Origin: an uncultured Bacteroidales bacterium
GTDB lineage: Bacteria; Bacteroidota; Bacteroidia; Bacteroidales; WCHB1-69
DNA length: 47,697 nt
Reading direction: 5' to 3'
Assembly (NCBI GenBank): GCA_905235135.1
Contig: CAJOKR010000009.1
Span: 1-47,697, forward strand
Of the stretch, positions 8,357 through 16,248 are shown piece by piece. Positions within the stretch are counted from its first letter, which is position 1; every line of letters begins with the position of its first letter. The notes under the pieces were generated by a model that was not told the DNA's origin, searched no databases, and saw only the letters and a program-made list of their open reading frames with translations. The translations under genes were made by a program, and so were the position numbers.

Positions 8357-9212
8357 ATGATTAGAATAGTAATGAAACATATGTTTGTGAAACAGTGGAA
8401 AACGGTTGCCATCGGCCTTGTTGCCGTGATGCTCTCGGGTACGGGAGCGTTATCGGCACAGTCGCAAGCAACCGGGAACTGCGTGTTCACCATAAACCAT
8501 ATCCCGTTGAAGATGGTGTTTGTAAAAGGCGGGGAAATGCAGTTGGGCTGCGTCGATAATCGGGATGACTCCTGCAGAGCGAGGGAGATTCCCGCACACA
8601 CGGTCACGTTGACGGATTTCTACATCGGTGAAACGGAAGTGACGCAGGAACTGTGGATGGCAGTGATGGGGCAGGACAACAATCCGAGTTACCAGAAGGG
8701 CAATTTGCTTCCGGTAGAGCGCGTGAGTTGGGACGATTGCCATCGGTTCGTCAACCGTCTGAATAGAATTTTCCTCAGAACTGCCTGAGAGGTATCGTTT
8801 TGCATTGCCAAGCGAGGCTCAGTGGGAGTATGCTTCCCGTGGCGGTCTGAAGAGTGCCCGTACACGCTACTCCGGCAGCAACAACCTGTCGCAGGTGGCT
8901 TGGTATTATGACAACAGCGACACTCGCTCCCACGATGTGCGAATCAAGACAGCCAACGAGCTGGGTGTTTTCGACATGAGCGGTAACGTTTGGGAGTGGT
9001 GTGAGGACTGGTTCGACGAGAGCTTCTATGCGGTGAACACAGACTGGTCGGATCCGATGAACACTCAGGAAGCCACCTATCGCGTACAGCGCGGTGGCAG
9101 CTGGAACTACGCAGCGCCTTACCACCGTTGCGCCAACCGCGAGCGCGGCAGCATCCATTCCCGCTACGAGGACTGCGGGTTCCGGGTCGCGCTGGTACCG
9201 AAGAGCAAATAA
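8357..9212 (+). pseudogene. SUMF1/formylglycine-generating-enzyme-like protein, frameshifted
   Basis: The first frame (8357-8788) gives a signal peptide and 'MVFVKGGEMQLGC', 'HTVTLTDFYIGETEVTQELW' and 'LPVERVSWDDCHRFVNRLNR', then stops. The next frame continues at once with 'LPERYRFALPSEAQWEYA', 'NELGVFDMSGNVWEWCEDWF', 'YRVQRGGSWNYAAPYHRCAN' and 'CGFRVALV' to TAA 9212. These are the successive landmarks of the SUMF1/FGE-sulfatase fold. One extra T in the T4 run at 8769-8772 accounts for the break; removing it gives NRISSELPERYRF and a 284-residue protein. In Bacteroidota many such exported proteins are not true formylglycine-generating enzymes but ligand-binding or accessory proteins, so the role is open. 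A homopolymer insertion is a common sequencing error but could be real. Confidence 0.85.
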
Positions 9213-9264
9213 TTCCTTTTTTTTCAGAAATATTTTCACGGTCACGACGTAAAAAAATATTTCG

Positions 9265-9272
9265 TACCTTTG
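9265..9272 (+). promoter_or_regulatory. -7 promoter box for rnfB
   Basis: TACCTTTG lies 22 bp before the rnfB ATG, followed by a TGCAGCTGCA palindrome in the leader. Confidence 0.6.
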
Positions 9273-9294
9273 CAGCTGCAAAAATTACGAGCTT

Positions 9295-10165
9295 ATGCCA
9301 ACAACAACCATTCTGTATGCGGCTCTAACAGTGGGACTTACGGGTCTTATCGCCGCTGTAATTCTGTATTTCGTGTCGAAGTTCTTCCACGTGGAGGAGG
9401 ACCCGCGCATCGATTTGGTGCAGGCCTGCCTGCCTAACGCCAACTGCGGCGGCTGCGGTTTCGCGGGCTGTCGCGCCATGGCCGAAGCCATCGTCAAGAA
9501 CAACGACCTCAACGTGGCTTACTGTCCCGGCAGTGACACGGACAAGATTGCCGAAATCATGCACCTGAACGCCGTTTTGCACGAGCCTCAAGTCTCCGTG
9601 GTGCGCTGCAACGGCACCTGCGAGCACGCACCCATGAAGTCGTTTTACGACTCCGCGCTCACCTGCGCCTTCGCCAATTCCCTGTTCGCCGGCGAGAAGG
9701 CCTGCCCGTTCGGATGCCTTGGCTGCGGCGACTGTGTGGCAGCCTGCCAGTTCGACGCCATCCACCTCACCCCCGAGACGCACCTCCCCGAGGTCATCGA
9801 AGACCGTTGTGTGGGATGCAAGGCCTGCGCCAACGCCTGCCCGCGTGCTTGAAATCCGCGACAAGGGCAAAAACCACCGTCGCGTCTATGTGGCCTGCAA
9901 CAACAAGGAGAAGGGTGCCGTCGCCAAGAAGAACTGCTCCTCCGCCTGCATCGGCTGCGGCAAATGCGCCAAAGTGTGCCCCTTCGAGGCCATCACCGTG
10001 GAGAACAACCTCGCCTATATCGACTACCACAAGTGCAAGGCATGCCGCAAGTGCGTCGATGAGTGCCCCTCCGGCGCCATCCTCACCGTCGGCTTCCCGC
10101 CCAAGAAAGAGGCCCCGAAAGCCGAACCCGTGGCAGAACCCGTCGCCGAACCCGCACAGGCTTAG
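9295..10165 (+). pseudogene. rnfB: Rnf complex subunit RnfB (ferredoxin:NAD+ oxidoreductase), frameshifted
   Basis: RnfB passes electrons from ferredoxin into the membrane-bound, ion-pumping Rnf complex. The first frame (9295-9852) has one N-terminal membrane helix (residues ~5-28), the 4Fe-4S motif CGGCGFAGC (Cys51, 54, 59) plus Cys77, then ferredoxin-type clusters 'CLGCGDCVAACQFDAI' and 'CVGCKACANACPR'. The next frame continues from about 9845 with 'VLEIRDKGKNHRRVYVAC', 'CIGCGKCAKVCPFEAI' and 'CKACRKCVDECPSGAI', and ends in a Pro/Ala/Glu-rich tail at 10165. Two missing bases (CG repeat) or five (GTG direct repeat, restoring one residue after CPR) would join them into about 290 residues, the usual long Bacteroidota form. 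No slippery heptamer is visible. It is followed by rnfC after 24 bp. Confidence 0.9.
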
Positions 10166-10189
10166 TACTTACCATTAATATTGACCATT

Positions 10190-11611
10190 ATGAGTGAAAA
10201 TACAGTCACATCCATAGAACAACGAATCGAAGAAAACTTCAAGGAAGGCGCTCAGCAGATCAAAAGCCTGAACAGCAAGACCTTCCGCATGGGCGGTGTG
10301 CACCCTGACGGCAACAAGTTCGCACACTCGGCCCCCGTGGAGACCTTCCCGCTGCCCGACGAGGCCGTCGTCTATATGACCCAACACCTCGGCGCACCTG
10401 CCACCCCCATCGTCCAAAAGGGCGACAAAGTGAAGGTGGGACAGCTCATCGGCAAGGCCGAGTCGTTCGTCTGCGCCAACATCCACGCCCCCATCTCCGG
10501 CACCGTCGTCAAGGTCGATCAGGTGGCCGATATCACTGGCTACAAGAAACCAGCGGTGGTCATCAAGCGTGAGGGCGATGAATGGGATGAAAGCATCGAC
10601 ACCTCGTTAGATATCATCCATGACATCAAGCTGAAAACCAAGGAAGAGATCATCGAGCGCATGAAAGACCGCGGCATCGTGGGATTAGGCGGCGCTTGCT
10701 TCCCGACACATATTAAATATATGTTGAAGCCGGATCAGAAGTGCGAATACCTGATCGTCAACGCTGCCGAATGCGAGCCCTACATCTCCACCGACAACCG
10801 CGTCATCCTGGAGCGTTGCGAGCAGTGCATGATTGGCATCGAAATCGCGCTCATCGCGTCCGGTGCCCCGAAGGCCATCATCGGCATCGAGGCCAACAAG
10901 CCCCGCGCCATCGCCAAACTGATGGAGGCCGCCAAGCGTTATCCGAACATCGAAGTGCAGCCGCTGCGCATCAAATACCCACAAGGCGCTGAGAAACAGC
11001 TCATCAAGGCCATCACCGGCAGAAGTGTACCGAACGGCGCGTTGCCGATATCCGTGGGCTGTATCGTCAACAACATCACCACGATGTACACCATCTACCT
11101 GGCCGTGCAAAAGAACAAACCGATTGTGCAGACTTACACGACGGTTTCCGGTCGTTCGCTGACCCCCGACCAGTGCAAGAACTACCGTTTGCGCATCGGC
11201 ACCCCGATTCTGAGCGTGCTGCAGTCGGTGGGCATCCCCGAGGACACCGGCAAGATCATCTCCGGCGGCCCGATGATGGGCAAGGCCATCGCCAACCTGG
11301 GTGCCTACACCGCCAAGGGCATGTCGAGCCTCCTGTTCATGAAAGACGAGGAGAGCGTTCGCGGCGAGGTGCACCCGTGTCTGCGTTGCGGCAAGTGCGT
11401 GAGCGTCTGCCCGATGGGACTGGAGCCTTACATGCTGCAGACCTTCACGGAGTTGAAACGCTGGGACGACACCGAGAAATACGGCATCATGAACTGCATC
11501 GAGTGCGGTTCCTGCGCCTTCATCTGCCCCTCCAACCGCCCGATTTTGGACATGATCCGCGTCGGCAAGGCCAAGACCGGCGGCATCATCCGCGCACGGA
11601 ACGCGAAATAG
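10190..11611 (+). CDS. rnfC: Rnf complex subunit RnfC
   Basis: RnfC is the NADH-side flavin- and iron-sulfur-binding subunit of Rnf. The 473-residue protein has the N-terminal biotinyl/lipoyl-like RnfC domain ('FRMGGVHPDGNKFAHSAP', 'APISGTVVKVDQVAD'), the central FMN/NAD domain shared with complex I NuoF ('RGIVGLGGACFPTHIKYM', 'LIVNAAECEPYISTDNRV'), and two C-terminal 4Fe-4S motifs, CLRCGKCVSVCP and CIECGSCAFICP. ATG 10190 is chosen over a TTG at 10181. A strong hairpin terminator follows at 11646, so transcription ends here and rnfD, G, E and A are not downstream, unlike the common rnfBCDGEA order. Confidence 0.95.
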   Translation: MSENTVTSIEQRIEENFKEGAQQIKSLNSKTFRMGGVHPDGNKFAHSAPVETFPLPDEAVVYMTQHLGAPATPIVQKGDKVKVGQLIGKAESFVCANIHAPISGTVVKVDQVADITGYKKPAVVIKREGDEWDESIDTSLDIIHDIKLKTKEEIIERMKDRGIVGLGGACFPTHIKYMLKPDQKCEYLIVNAAECEPYISTDNRVILERCEQCMIGIEIALIASGAPKAIIGIEANKPRAIAKLMEAAKRYPNIEVQPLRIKYPQGAEKQLIKAITGRSVPNGALPISVGCIVNNITTMYTIYLAVQKNKPIVQTYTTVSGRSLTPDQCKNYRLRIGTPILSVLQSVGIPEDTGKIISGGPMMGKAIANLGAYTAKGMSSLLFMKDEESVRGEVHPCLRCGKCVSVCPMGLEPYMLQTFTELKRWDDTEKYGIMNCIECGSCAFICPSNRPILDMIRVGKAKTGGIIRARNAK

Positions 11612-11645
11612 GAAGATTTGCTAATCCAAACTTTCTTTTACATAG

Positions 11646-11677
11646 AATGCTGCGTCACCATTCACGCAGCATTTTTT
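11646..11677 (+). terminator. Rho-independent terminator after rnfC
   Basis: A 10-bp perfect stem AATGCTGCGT / ACGCAGCATT with an 8-nt loop is followed by a T6 run. Confidence 0.85.
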
Positions 11678-11727
11678 GCACCAAATGGTGGTAGAATTGA
11701 ATTATATATGCCTTTTTCACTGAATAG

Positions 11728-12735
11728 ATGTTTAAAAGAATAAGTTTTATAATTTCCTTTGCGGCCCTGCTTCTCATCACGATTTCGTGCCACAATAATC
11801 CTATCAAACACTTTGAGGGCCAGGCTTTTGGAACGTTGTATTCCATTACATACGTGGATACTGGCAACAGTGATTCCGAATCGCAGCTGCATTCCCAAAT
11901 CGACTCGCTGTTGGCGGAGTTGTCGCACACGTTCTCCATCTTCGACACGAATTCTATCATCTATAGGTGGAACAAGGGCGAGGATGTCGAGCTGAACGAA
12001 GATTTCCTCATGGTGCTGCACATCTCCAAAGCGGTAAGTGAATGCACTGACGGTGCCTTCGACTGCACCGTGCAACCGTTAGTACAGCTGTGGGGCTTCG
12101 GCAAGGACGGTGTGCGGCACACGGTTGCCGACGACACCCTCGCCACGGTTCGCGAGTTTGTCGGTTTCCAGCTTGTTGATTTGCAGAGCGATAGCATCAT
12201 CCGCAAAGACCCGCGTGTGCAGCTGAACTTCAACGCCGTAGCAAAAGGTTATGCCGTGGATAAAGTGGCCGACTGGTTGATGGAACACGGCTACGCGAAC
12301 TGCCTCGTGGAGATTGGCGGTGAGGTGGCAGCCCGCGGCGACAAGCACGGCAAACCTTGGAAGGTCGGCATCCAAACCCCGACGAAAACAGCCGATGGCA
12401 CACAAGAGAGCTTCCAAGCGATTCCCCTACCCGACCACCGCGCCGTGGCCACAAGCGGCAACTACCGCAACTATTTCGAGGAGGGCGGCGAACGTTACAC
12501 CCACATCCTCGACCCGCGCACTGGACATCCCGAACGCACTAACCTCCTCAGTGTCACCGTGCTGGCTCCCGACTGCGCCACCGCCGATGCCTACGCCACC
12601 GCCTTCATGGTGCTCGGCCACGAAAAATCCTCCAAGATTGTGAAACAGAACCCTGACTTGGAGGCGTGGTTCATCATTGCCGACGAGAACGGGAAGTGGC
12701 GAGTGGAGAGGCAACAGCCAACAGCCAACAGCTAA
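11728..12735 (+). CDS. apbE: FAD:protein FMN transferase ApbE (lipoprotein)
   Basis: ApbE attaches FMN covalently to threonine in target proteins, classically NqrB/NqrC and RnfD/RnfG, outside the cytoplasmic membrane. The 335-residue product has a lipoprotein signal with Cys21 (LLLITISC). It shows 'FGTLYSITYV' near the start, then 'VQLNFNAVAKGYAVDKVADW', 'CLVEIGGEVAARG', 'RAVATSGNYRNYFEEGG', 'YTHILDPRTGHP' and 'DCATADAYATAFMVLG', the standard FAD- and Mg-binding landmarks. It sits after rnfBC, which fits maturation of Rnf, although the flavinylated subunits are not in the window. The last codons fall in a CAACAGC repeat that may have altered the C-terminus (QQPTANS). Confidence 0.95.
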   Translation: MFKRISFIISFAALLLITISCHNNPIKHFEGQAFGTLYSITYVDTGNSDSESQLHSQIDSLLAELSHTFSIFDTNSIIYRWNKGEDVELNEDFLMVLHISKAVSECTDGAFDCTVQPLVQLWGFGKDGVRHTVADDTLATVREFVGFQLVDLQSDSIIRKDPRVQLNFNAVAKGYAVDKVADWLMEHGYANCLVEIGGEVAARGDKHGKPWKVGIQTPTKTADGTQESFQAIPLPDHRAVATSGNYRNYFEEGGERYTHILDPRTGHPERTNLLSVTVLAPDCATADAYATAFMVLGHEKSSKIVKQNPDLEAWFIIADENGKWRVERQQPTANS

Positions 12736-12764
12736 TAGCCAACCGTATGTATTTGTATTTTGTG

Positions 12765-12772
12765 TACTTTTG
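12765..12772 (+). promoter_or_regulatory. -7 promoter box for nadB
   Basis: TACTTTTG is 24 bp before the nadB ATG. Confidence 0.6.
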
Positions 12773-12796
12773 CACCCGATTTTAATGTGAACAGTT

Positions 12797-14365
12797 ATGC
12801 GAAAAGAAGTTGATTTTCTGGTTATCGGCTCGGGCATTGCAGGACTCTGCTTCGCGCTGAAAGCCGCCAATTTCGGCAAAGTCTGCATGGTCACGAAAGC
12901 GAAGATGGATGACGGCTCCACCCGTTACGCGCAAGGAGGCATCGCCTCGGTGATCTACAAGCCAGACACTTACGAAAAGCATATTCAAGACACGATGATA
13001 GCCGGCGACGAGCTCTCCGACCGCCACATTGTGGAGCTGACCATCCGTGAGGCCACCGAGCGCGTCATGGAACTGGTGCAGTGGGGCGTCGATTTCGACA
13101 AGAACCAGGACGGCAGCTTCGCCCTCGGCAAGGAAGGCGGCCACTCCATGAACCGCATCCTGCACCACAAGGACATCACCGGCTATGAGATTGAGCAGAA
13201 GCTCATTATGGCTGCGCGGAAGAATCCGAACATCGAAATTTACGAGGACCGGTTGGCGGTGGAAATCATCACCCAGCACCACCTCGGTGTGGAGGTAAAT
13301 CGCCGCACGCCTGACATCACCTGCTACGGCGCCTACGTCTATAACCCCGAATCCAAAAACATCCACACCATCCTCGCAAAGGTGACGATGATGGCCACCG
13401 GAGGCCTCGGCATGGTGTATGAACACACCACCAACCCGGTAGTGGCCACCGGCGACGGTGTGGCGATGGTTTATCGTGCCAAAGGGGCAGTGCGCGGCAT
13501 GGAGTTCATCCAGTTCCACCCGACCTCCCTCTACAACCCCAAGGAGTCGCCCTCGTTCCTCATCACCGAGGCCATGCGCGGTGCCGGCGGCATCCTGCGC
13601 GACGCCAACGGAGTGGCTTTCATGGAAAAATACGACAAACGCGGCTCACTCGCACCCCGCGACATCGTGGCCCGCGCCATCGACTCCGAAATGAAACAGC
13701 AAGGTGTTGATCACGTGTTCCTCGACACCTCCCCGATTCCGCAAAAGGAGATTTTCGAACACTTCCCCAATATCTACGCCAAATGTCTGAGCATCGGCAT
13801 CGACATCACCAAAGAGATGATTCCCGTGGTGCCGGTGGAGCACTACTCCTGCGGCGGCATCCAAACCGACGAATGGGGTGCGACCTCCATCCGCAACCTC
13901 TACGCCTCCGGTGAGTGCGCTTCTACGGGCCTTCACGGGGCCAACCGTCTGGCATCCAACTCATTATTGGAAGCCCTGGTCTTCTCGCACCGTGCCTGCA
14001 TCCGCGCCGTCGAGGACCTGCCGAGCATCCAGTTCTGCCAGGAGGTGCCCGACTGGAACAGTGAAGGCACCGTCCTTAACGAGGAGATGGTGCTCATCAC
14101 GCAGGAACGCAAGGAGCTGCAAACCATCATGAGCAGCTACGTCGGCATCGTACGCTCCGATCTGCGTCTGCAGCGCGCCTTCGACCGCCTCGAAATCCTT
14201 TACCGCGAAACCGAGGATCTTTACAAAAAGTCCATCCTCAATCCCGAAATCTGCGAGCTCCGCAACCTCATCAACATCGGCTACCTCATCGTCCGCCACG
14301 CCATGGCCCGCAAGGAGAGCCGCGGCCTCCACTACTCCCTCGACTACCCCCCGCATAAGAAATAA
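12797..14365 (+). CDS. nadB: L-aspartate oxidase
   Basis: NadB oxidises L-aspartate to iminoaspartate, the first step of de novo NAD synthesis; in anaerobes fumarate can be the electron acceptor. The 522-residue protein has the N-terminal FAD-binding GSGIAGL (residues 11-17), 'STRYAQGGIASV', 'GGHSMNRILHHKDITGYEIE', 'MEFIQFHPTSLY', 'FLITEAMRGAGGILRDANG', 'RDIVARAID' and 'YSCGGIQTDEWGATSIRNLY', and a C-terminal helical domain. The set matches L-aspartate oxidase rather than succinate dehydrogenase flavoprotein, since 'DITGYEIE' replaces the usual HAxGR-like region. nadA and nadC are not adjacent. It has its own promoter. Confidence 0.95.
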   Translation: MRKEVDFLVIGSGIAGLCFALKAANFGKVCMVTKAKMDDGSTRYAQGGIASVIYKPDTYEKHIQDTMIAGDELSDRHIVELTIREATERVMELVQWGVDFDKNQDGSFALGKEGGHSMNRILHHKDITGYEIEQKLIMAARKNPNIEIYEDRLAVEIITQHHLGVEVNRRTPDITCYGAYVYNPESKNIHTILAKVTMMATGGLGMVYEHTTNPVVATGDGVAMVYRAKGAVRGMEFIQFHPTSLYNPKESPSFLITEAMRGAGGILRDANGVAFMEKYDKRGSLAPRDIVARAIDSEMKQQGVDHVFLDTSPIPQKEIFEHFPNIYAKCLSIGIDITKEMIPVVPVEHYSCGGIQTDEWGATSIRNLYASGECASTGLHGANRLASNSLLEALVFSHRACIRAVEDLPSIQFCQEVPDWNSEGTVLNEEMVLITQERKELQTIMSSYVGIVRSDLRLQRAFDRLEILYRETEDLYKKSILNPEICELRNLINIGYLIVRHAMARKESRGLHYSLDYPPHKK

Positions 14366-14447
14366 AATAATTCCTTAAACAGTCCCGAAGGGACAAAACG
14401 CGCGAAGCGCAATTAACCCCACACTGCGGCTACCGCCTTGTGTGGGG
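14366..14447. repeat. Composite two-hairpin intergenic repeat, copy 1
   Basis: It starts with ATTCCTTAAACAG, then a small hairpin (GTCCCGAAGGGAC), then CGCGCGAAGCGCAATTAA, then a larger hairpin closed by CCCCACAC...GTGTGGGG. The same succession recurs at 24887-24965. Degenerate 'GCGAAG..GCAA' and 'CCCACACACAAGCGAAGCGC' pieces extend to about 14500. No protein is encoded. Confidence 0.75.
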
Positions 14448-14503
14448 CAGTAAGCGAAGAAACAACGAAGCGCAAGTACCCACACACAAGCGAAGCGCAA
14501 ATA

Positions 14504-14570
14504 ACCCTTAAACTTTAAACCTTAAACTTTAAACCTTAAACTTTAAACCTTAAACTTTAAACCAAAAAAT
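14504..14570 (+). repeat. A/C-rich tandem leader (CTTTAAACCTTAAA units) before the metallopeptidase gene
   Basis: About four near-perfect 14-bp units of AAACTTTAAACCTT precede the ATG at 14571 by a few bases. It is the most regular of the leaders of this type. Confidence 0.7.
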
Positions 14571-15428
14571 ATGAACCTAGAAGGAAGAAGAACCAGTTCA
14601 AACGTAGAAGACCGCCGCAGAGTGTCCGGCGGCACCATCGCCGGCGTCGGCGTGGGCGGCACCCTCATCGTGGTGCTGCTGTCGCTGTTCCTCGGCCGCA
14701 ACCCGCAGGACGTATTGCAACAGATTGGGCAGCAGAACGTTACAACGACAGAAAACCAGCGCGAGTTCACTGCCGAAGAGCAGGAACTGGCCGAATTCGC
14801 CAGCAAGATCCTCGCCAGCACGGAAGACGTGTGGACGGAGGTATTCAAGAACATGGGCAAAACCTACCGCGCCCCCAAGATGGTGCTCTACACTGATGCA
14901 GTGCAATCGGGCTGCGGCAATGCCACTTCGGCTGTCGGACCGTTCTACTGCTCCGCCGACGAATGCCTATATATCGACCTCAGCTTCTTCAGCACGATGA
15001 AGCAACAGCTCGGCGCTGACGGCGACTTCGCCTACGCTTACGTAATCGCGCACGAGGTGGGCCACCACGTGCAGCACCTGCTCGGCACCCTCGACCAAGC
15101 GCACGCGCAGATGTCACGAACGAGCGAGGCAAACGCCAATAAAATCAGTGTGCGCATCGAGCTACAGGCCGACTTCTACGCCGGCGTGTGGGGCTATTAC
15201 GAGAACAAGACCTTCAAGTCGCTGGATGACGGCGACCTGCGCGAGGCTATCGACTGCGCGGCAGTCATCGGCGACGACTACCTCCAGAAGAAGGCCACCG
15301 GCGGCTTCAACCCCGAGTCGTTCACCCACGGCACCAGCGACCAGCGCATGAAATGGCTCAAACTCGGTCTCACCACCGGTGACATGAGCAAGGGCAACAC
15401 GTTCAACATCCCCGAATCGCAGTTGTAA
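14571..15428 (+). CDS. ypfJ: Neutral zinc metallopeptidase (YpfJ/KPN_02809 family), membrane-anchored
   Basis: The 285-residue protein starts with a short arginine-rich cytosolic stretch ('GRRTSSNVEDRRRVSGG'), one membrane helix (residues ~22-43), then a periplasmic metallopeptidase domain. Landmarks are 'YRAPKMVLYTDAVQSGCG', 'GPFYCSADECLYIDLSFF', the zinc motif HEVGHHVQ (H161-E-V-G-H165) and 'RIELQADFYAGVWGYY', whose Glu/Asp likely gives the third zinc ligand. This is the full layout of the putative neutral zinc metallopeptidase family; its substrate is unknown. The stop is 6 bp before kdsA, so the two probably share a transcript. Confidence 0.92.
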   Translation: MNLEGRRTSSNVEDRRRVSGGTIAGVGVGGTLIVVLLSLFLGRNPQDVLQQIGQQNVTTTENQREFTAEEQELAEFASKILASTEDVWTEVFKNMGKTYRAPKMVLYTDAVQSGCGNATSAVGPFYCSADECLYIDLSFFSTMKQQLGADGDFAYAYVIAHEVGHHVQHLLGTLDQAHAQMSRTSEANANKISVRIELQADFYAGVWGYYENKTFKSLDDGDLREAIDCAAVIGDDYLQKKATGGFNPESFTHGTSDQRMKWLKLGLTTGDMSKGNTFNIPESQL

Positions 15429-15434
15429 ACATTC

Positions 15435-16238
15435 ATGACCGAACCCATCGAGAAAAACAACAATTTCTTCCTCATCGCGGGACCTTGTGTGGTGGAAGGT
15501 GAGGAAATCACCCTCCGTATCGCCCGCGAAATCAAGGAGATTTGCGGTGAGTTGAACATCCCATTCTACTTCAAGGCCTCCTACCGGAAAGCCAACCGTT
15601 CGTCATTGAAATCGTTCACCGGCATCGGCGACAAGGAAGCGTTGGCAGTGCTCCAAAAGGTAAAGGACGAGCTGGATTTCCCCGTCGTGACGGACATCCA
15701 CTCCGACGAGGAGGCGGCGTGGGCGGCGCAAACCGCTGACGTGCTGCAAATTCCGGCGTTCCTCTGCCGACAGACGAGTCTGTTGGTGGCGGCGGCCAAA
15801 ACGGGCAAGACCGTCAACATCAAGAAGGGGCAGTTCATGTCGCCCGAGGCGATGGGCAACGCGGTTGAGAAGGTACGCGAGGCGGGCAACCCCCACGTGA
15901 TGCTCACCGAACGAGGCACAACTTTCGGTTATCAAGATCTGGTGGTCGATTTCCGGGGCGTGAAGGCCATGCAGGCGTTCGGCTGTCCCGTGGTCCTCGA
16001 CTGCACCCACTCGCTGCAGCAGCCCAACCAGCCAAGCGGAGTCACCGGCGGCCGTCCCGACCTCATTGAGACCATCGCCCGCGCAGGCGTCGCAACCGGC
16101 TTCGACGGCCTCTTCATGGAGACTCACCCCGACCCTTCCAAGGCTCTCTCCGATGGTGCGAATATGCTTCCACTGAATCAGTTACGCCCGCTCCTCACCA
16201 CACTGATACGAATCCGCAAAGCCATTCTTGACCTTTGA
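15435..16238 (+). CDS. kdsA: 3-deoxy-8-phosphooctulonate (KDO-8-P) synthase
   Basis: KdsA condenses phosphoenolpyruvate with arabinose-5-phosphate to KDO-8-phosphate for the lipopolysaccharide inner core. The 267-residue protein shows the family landmarks 'LIAGPCVVEGEE', 'FKASYRKANRSS', 'VVTDIHSDEEA', 'LQIPAFLCRQTSLL', 'VNIKKGQFMSPEAMGNAV', 'TERGTTFGYQDLVVDFRG', 'VVLDCTHSLQQPN' and 'GLFMETHPDPSKALSDGANM'. It is cytosolic. Its presence supports a Gram-negative envelope with KDO. It lies between the metallopeptidase gene (6 bp) and the TMTC-like gene (10 bp), likely one transcript. Confidence 0.97.
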   Translation: MTEPIEKNNNFFLIAGPCVVEGEEITLRIAREIKEICGELNIPFYFKASYRKANRSSLKSFTGIGDKEALAVLQKVKDELDFPVVTDIHSDEEAAWAAQTADVLQIPAFLCRQTSLLVAAAKTGKTVNIKKGQFMSPEAMGNAVEKVREAGNPHVMLTERGTTFGYQDLVVDFRGVKAMQAFGCPVVLDCTHSLQQPNQPSGVTGGRPDLIETIARAGVATGFDGLFMETHPDPSKALSDGANMLPLNQLRPLLTTLIRIRKAILDL

Positions 16239-16248
16239 ACTTTGACTT

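Noticed and set aside
8765..9852. Programmed ribosomal frameshifting in the SUMF1-domain gene or rnfB
   Set aside because: I see no slippery heptamer with a following pseudoknot-type structure, and the shifts fit small insertions or deletions at repeats.
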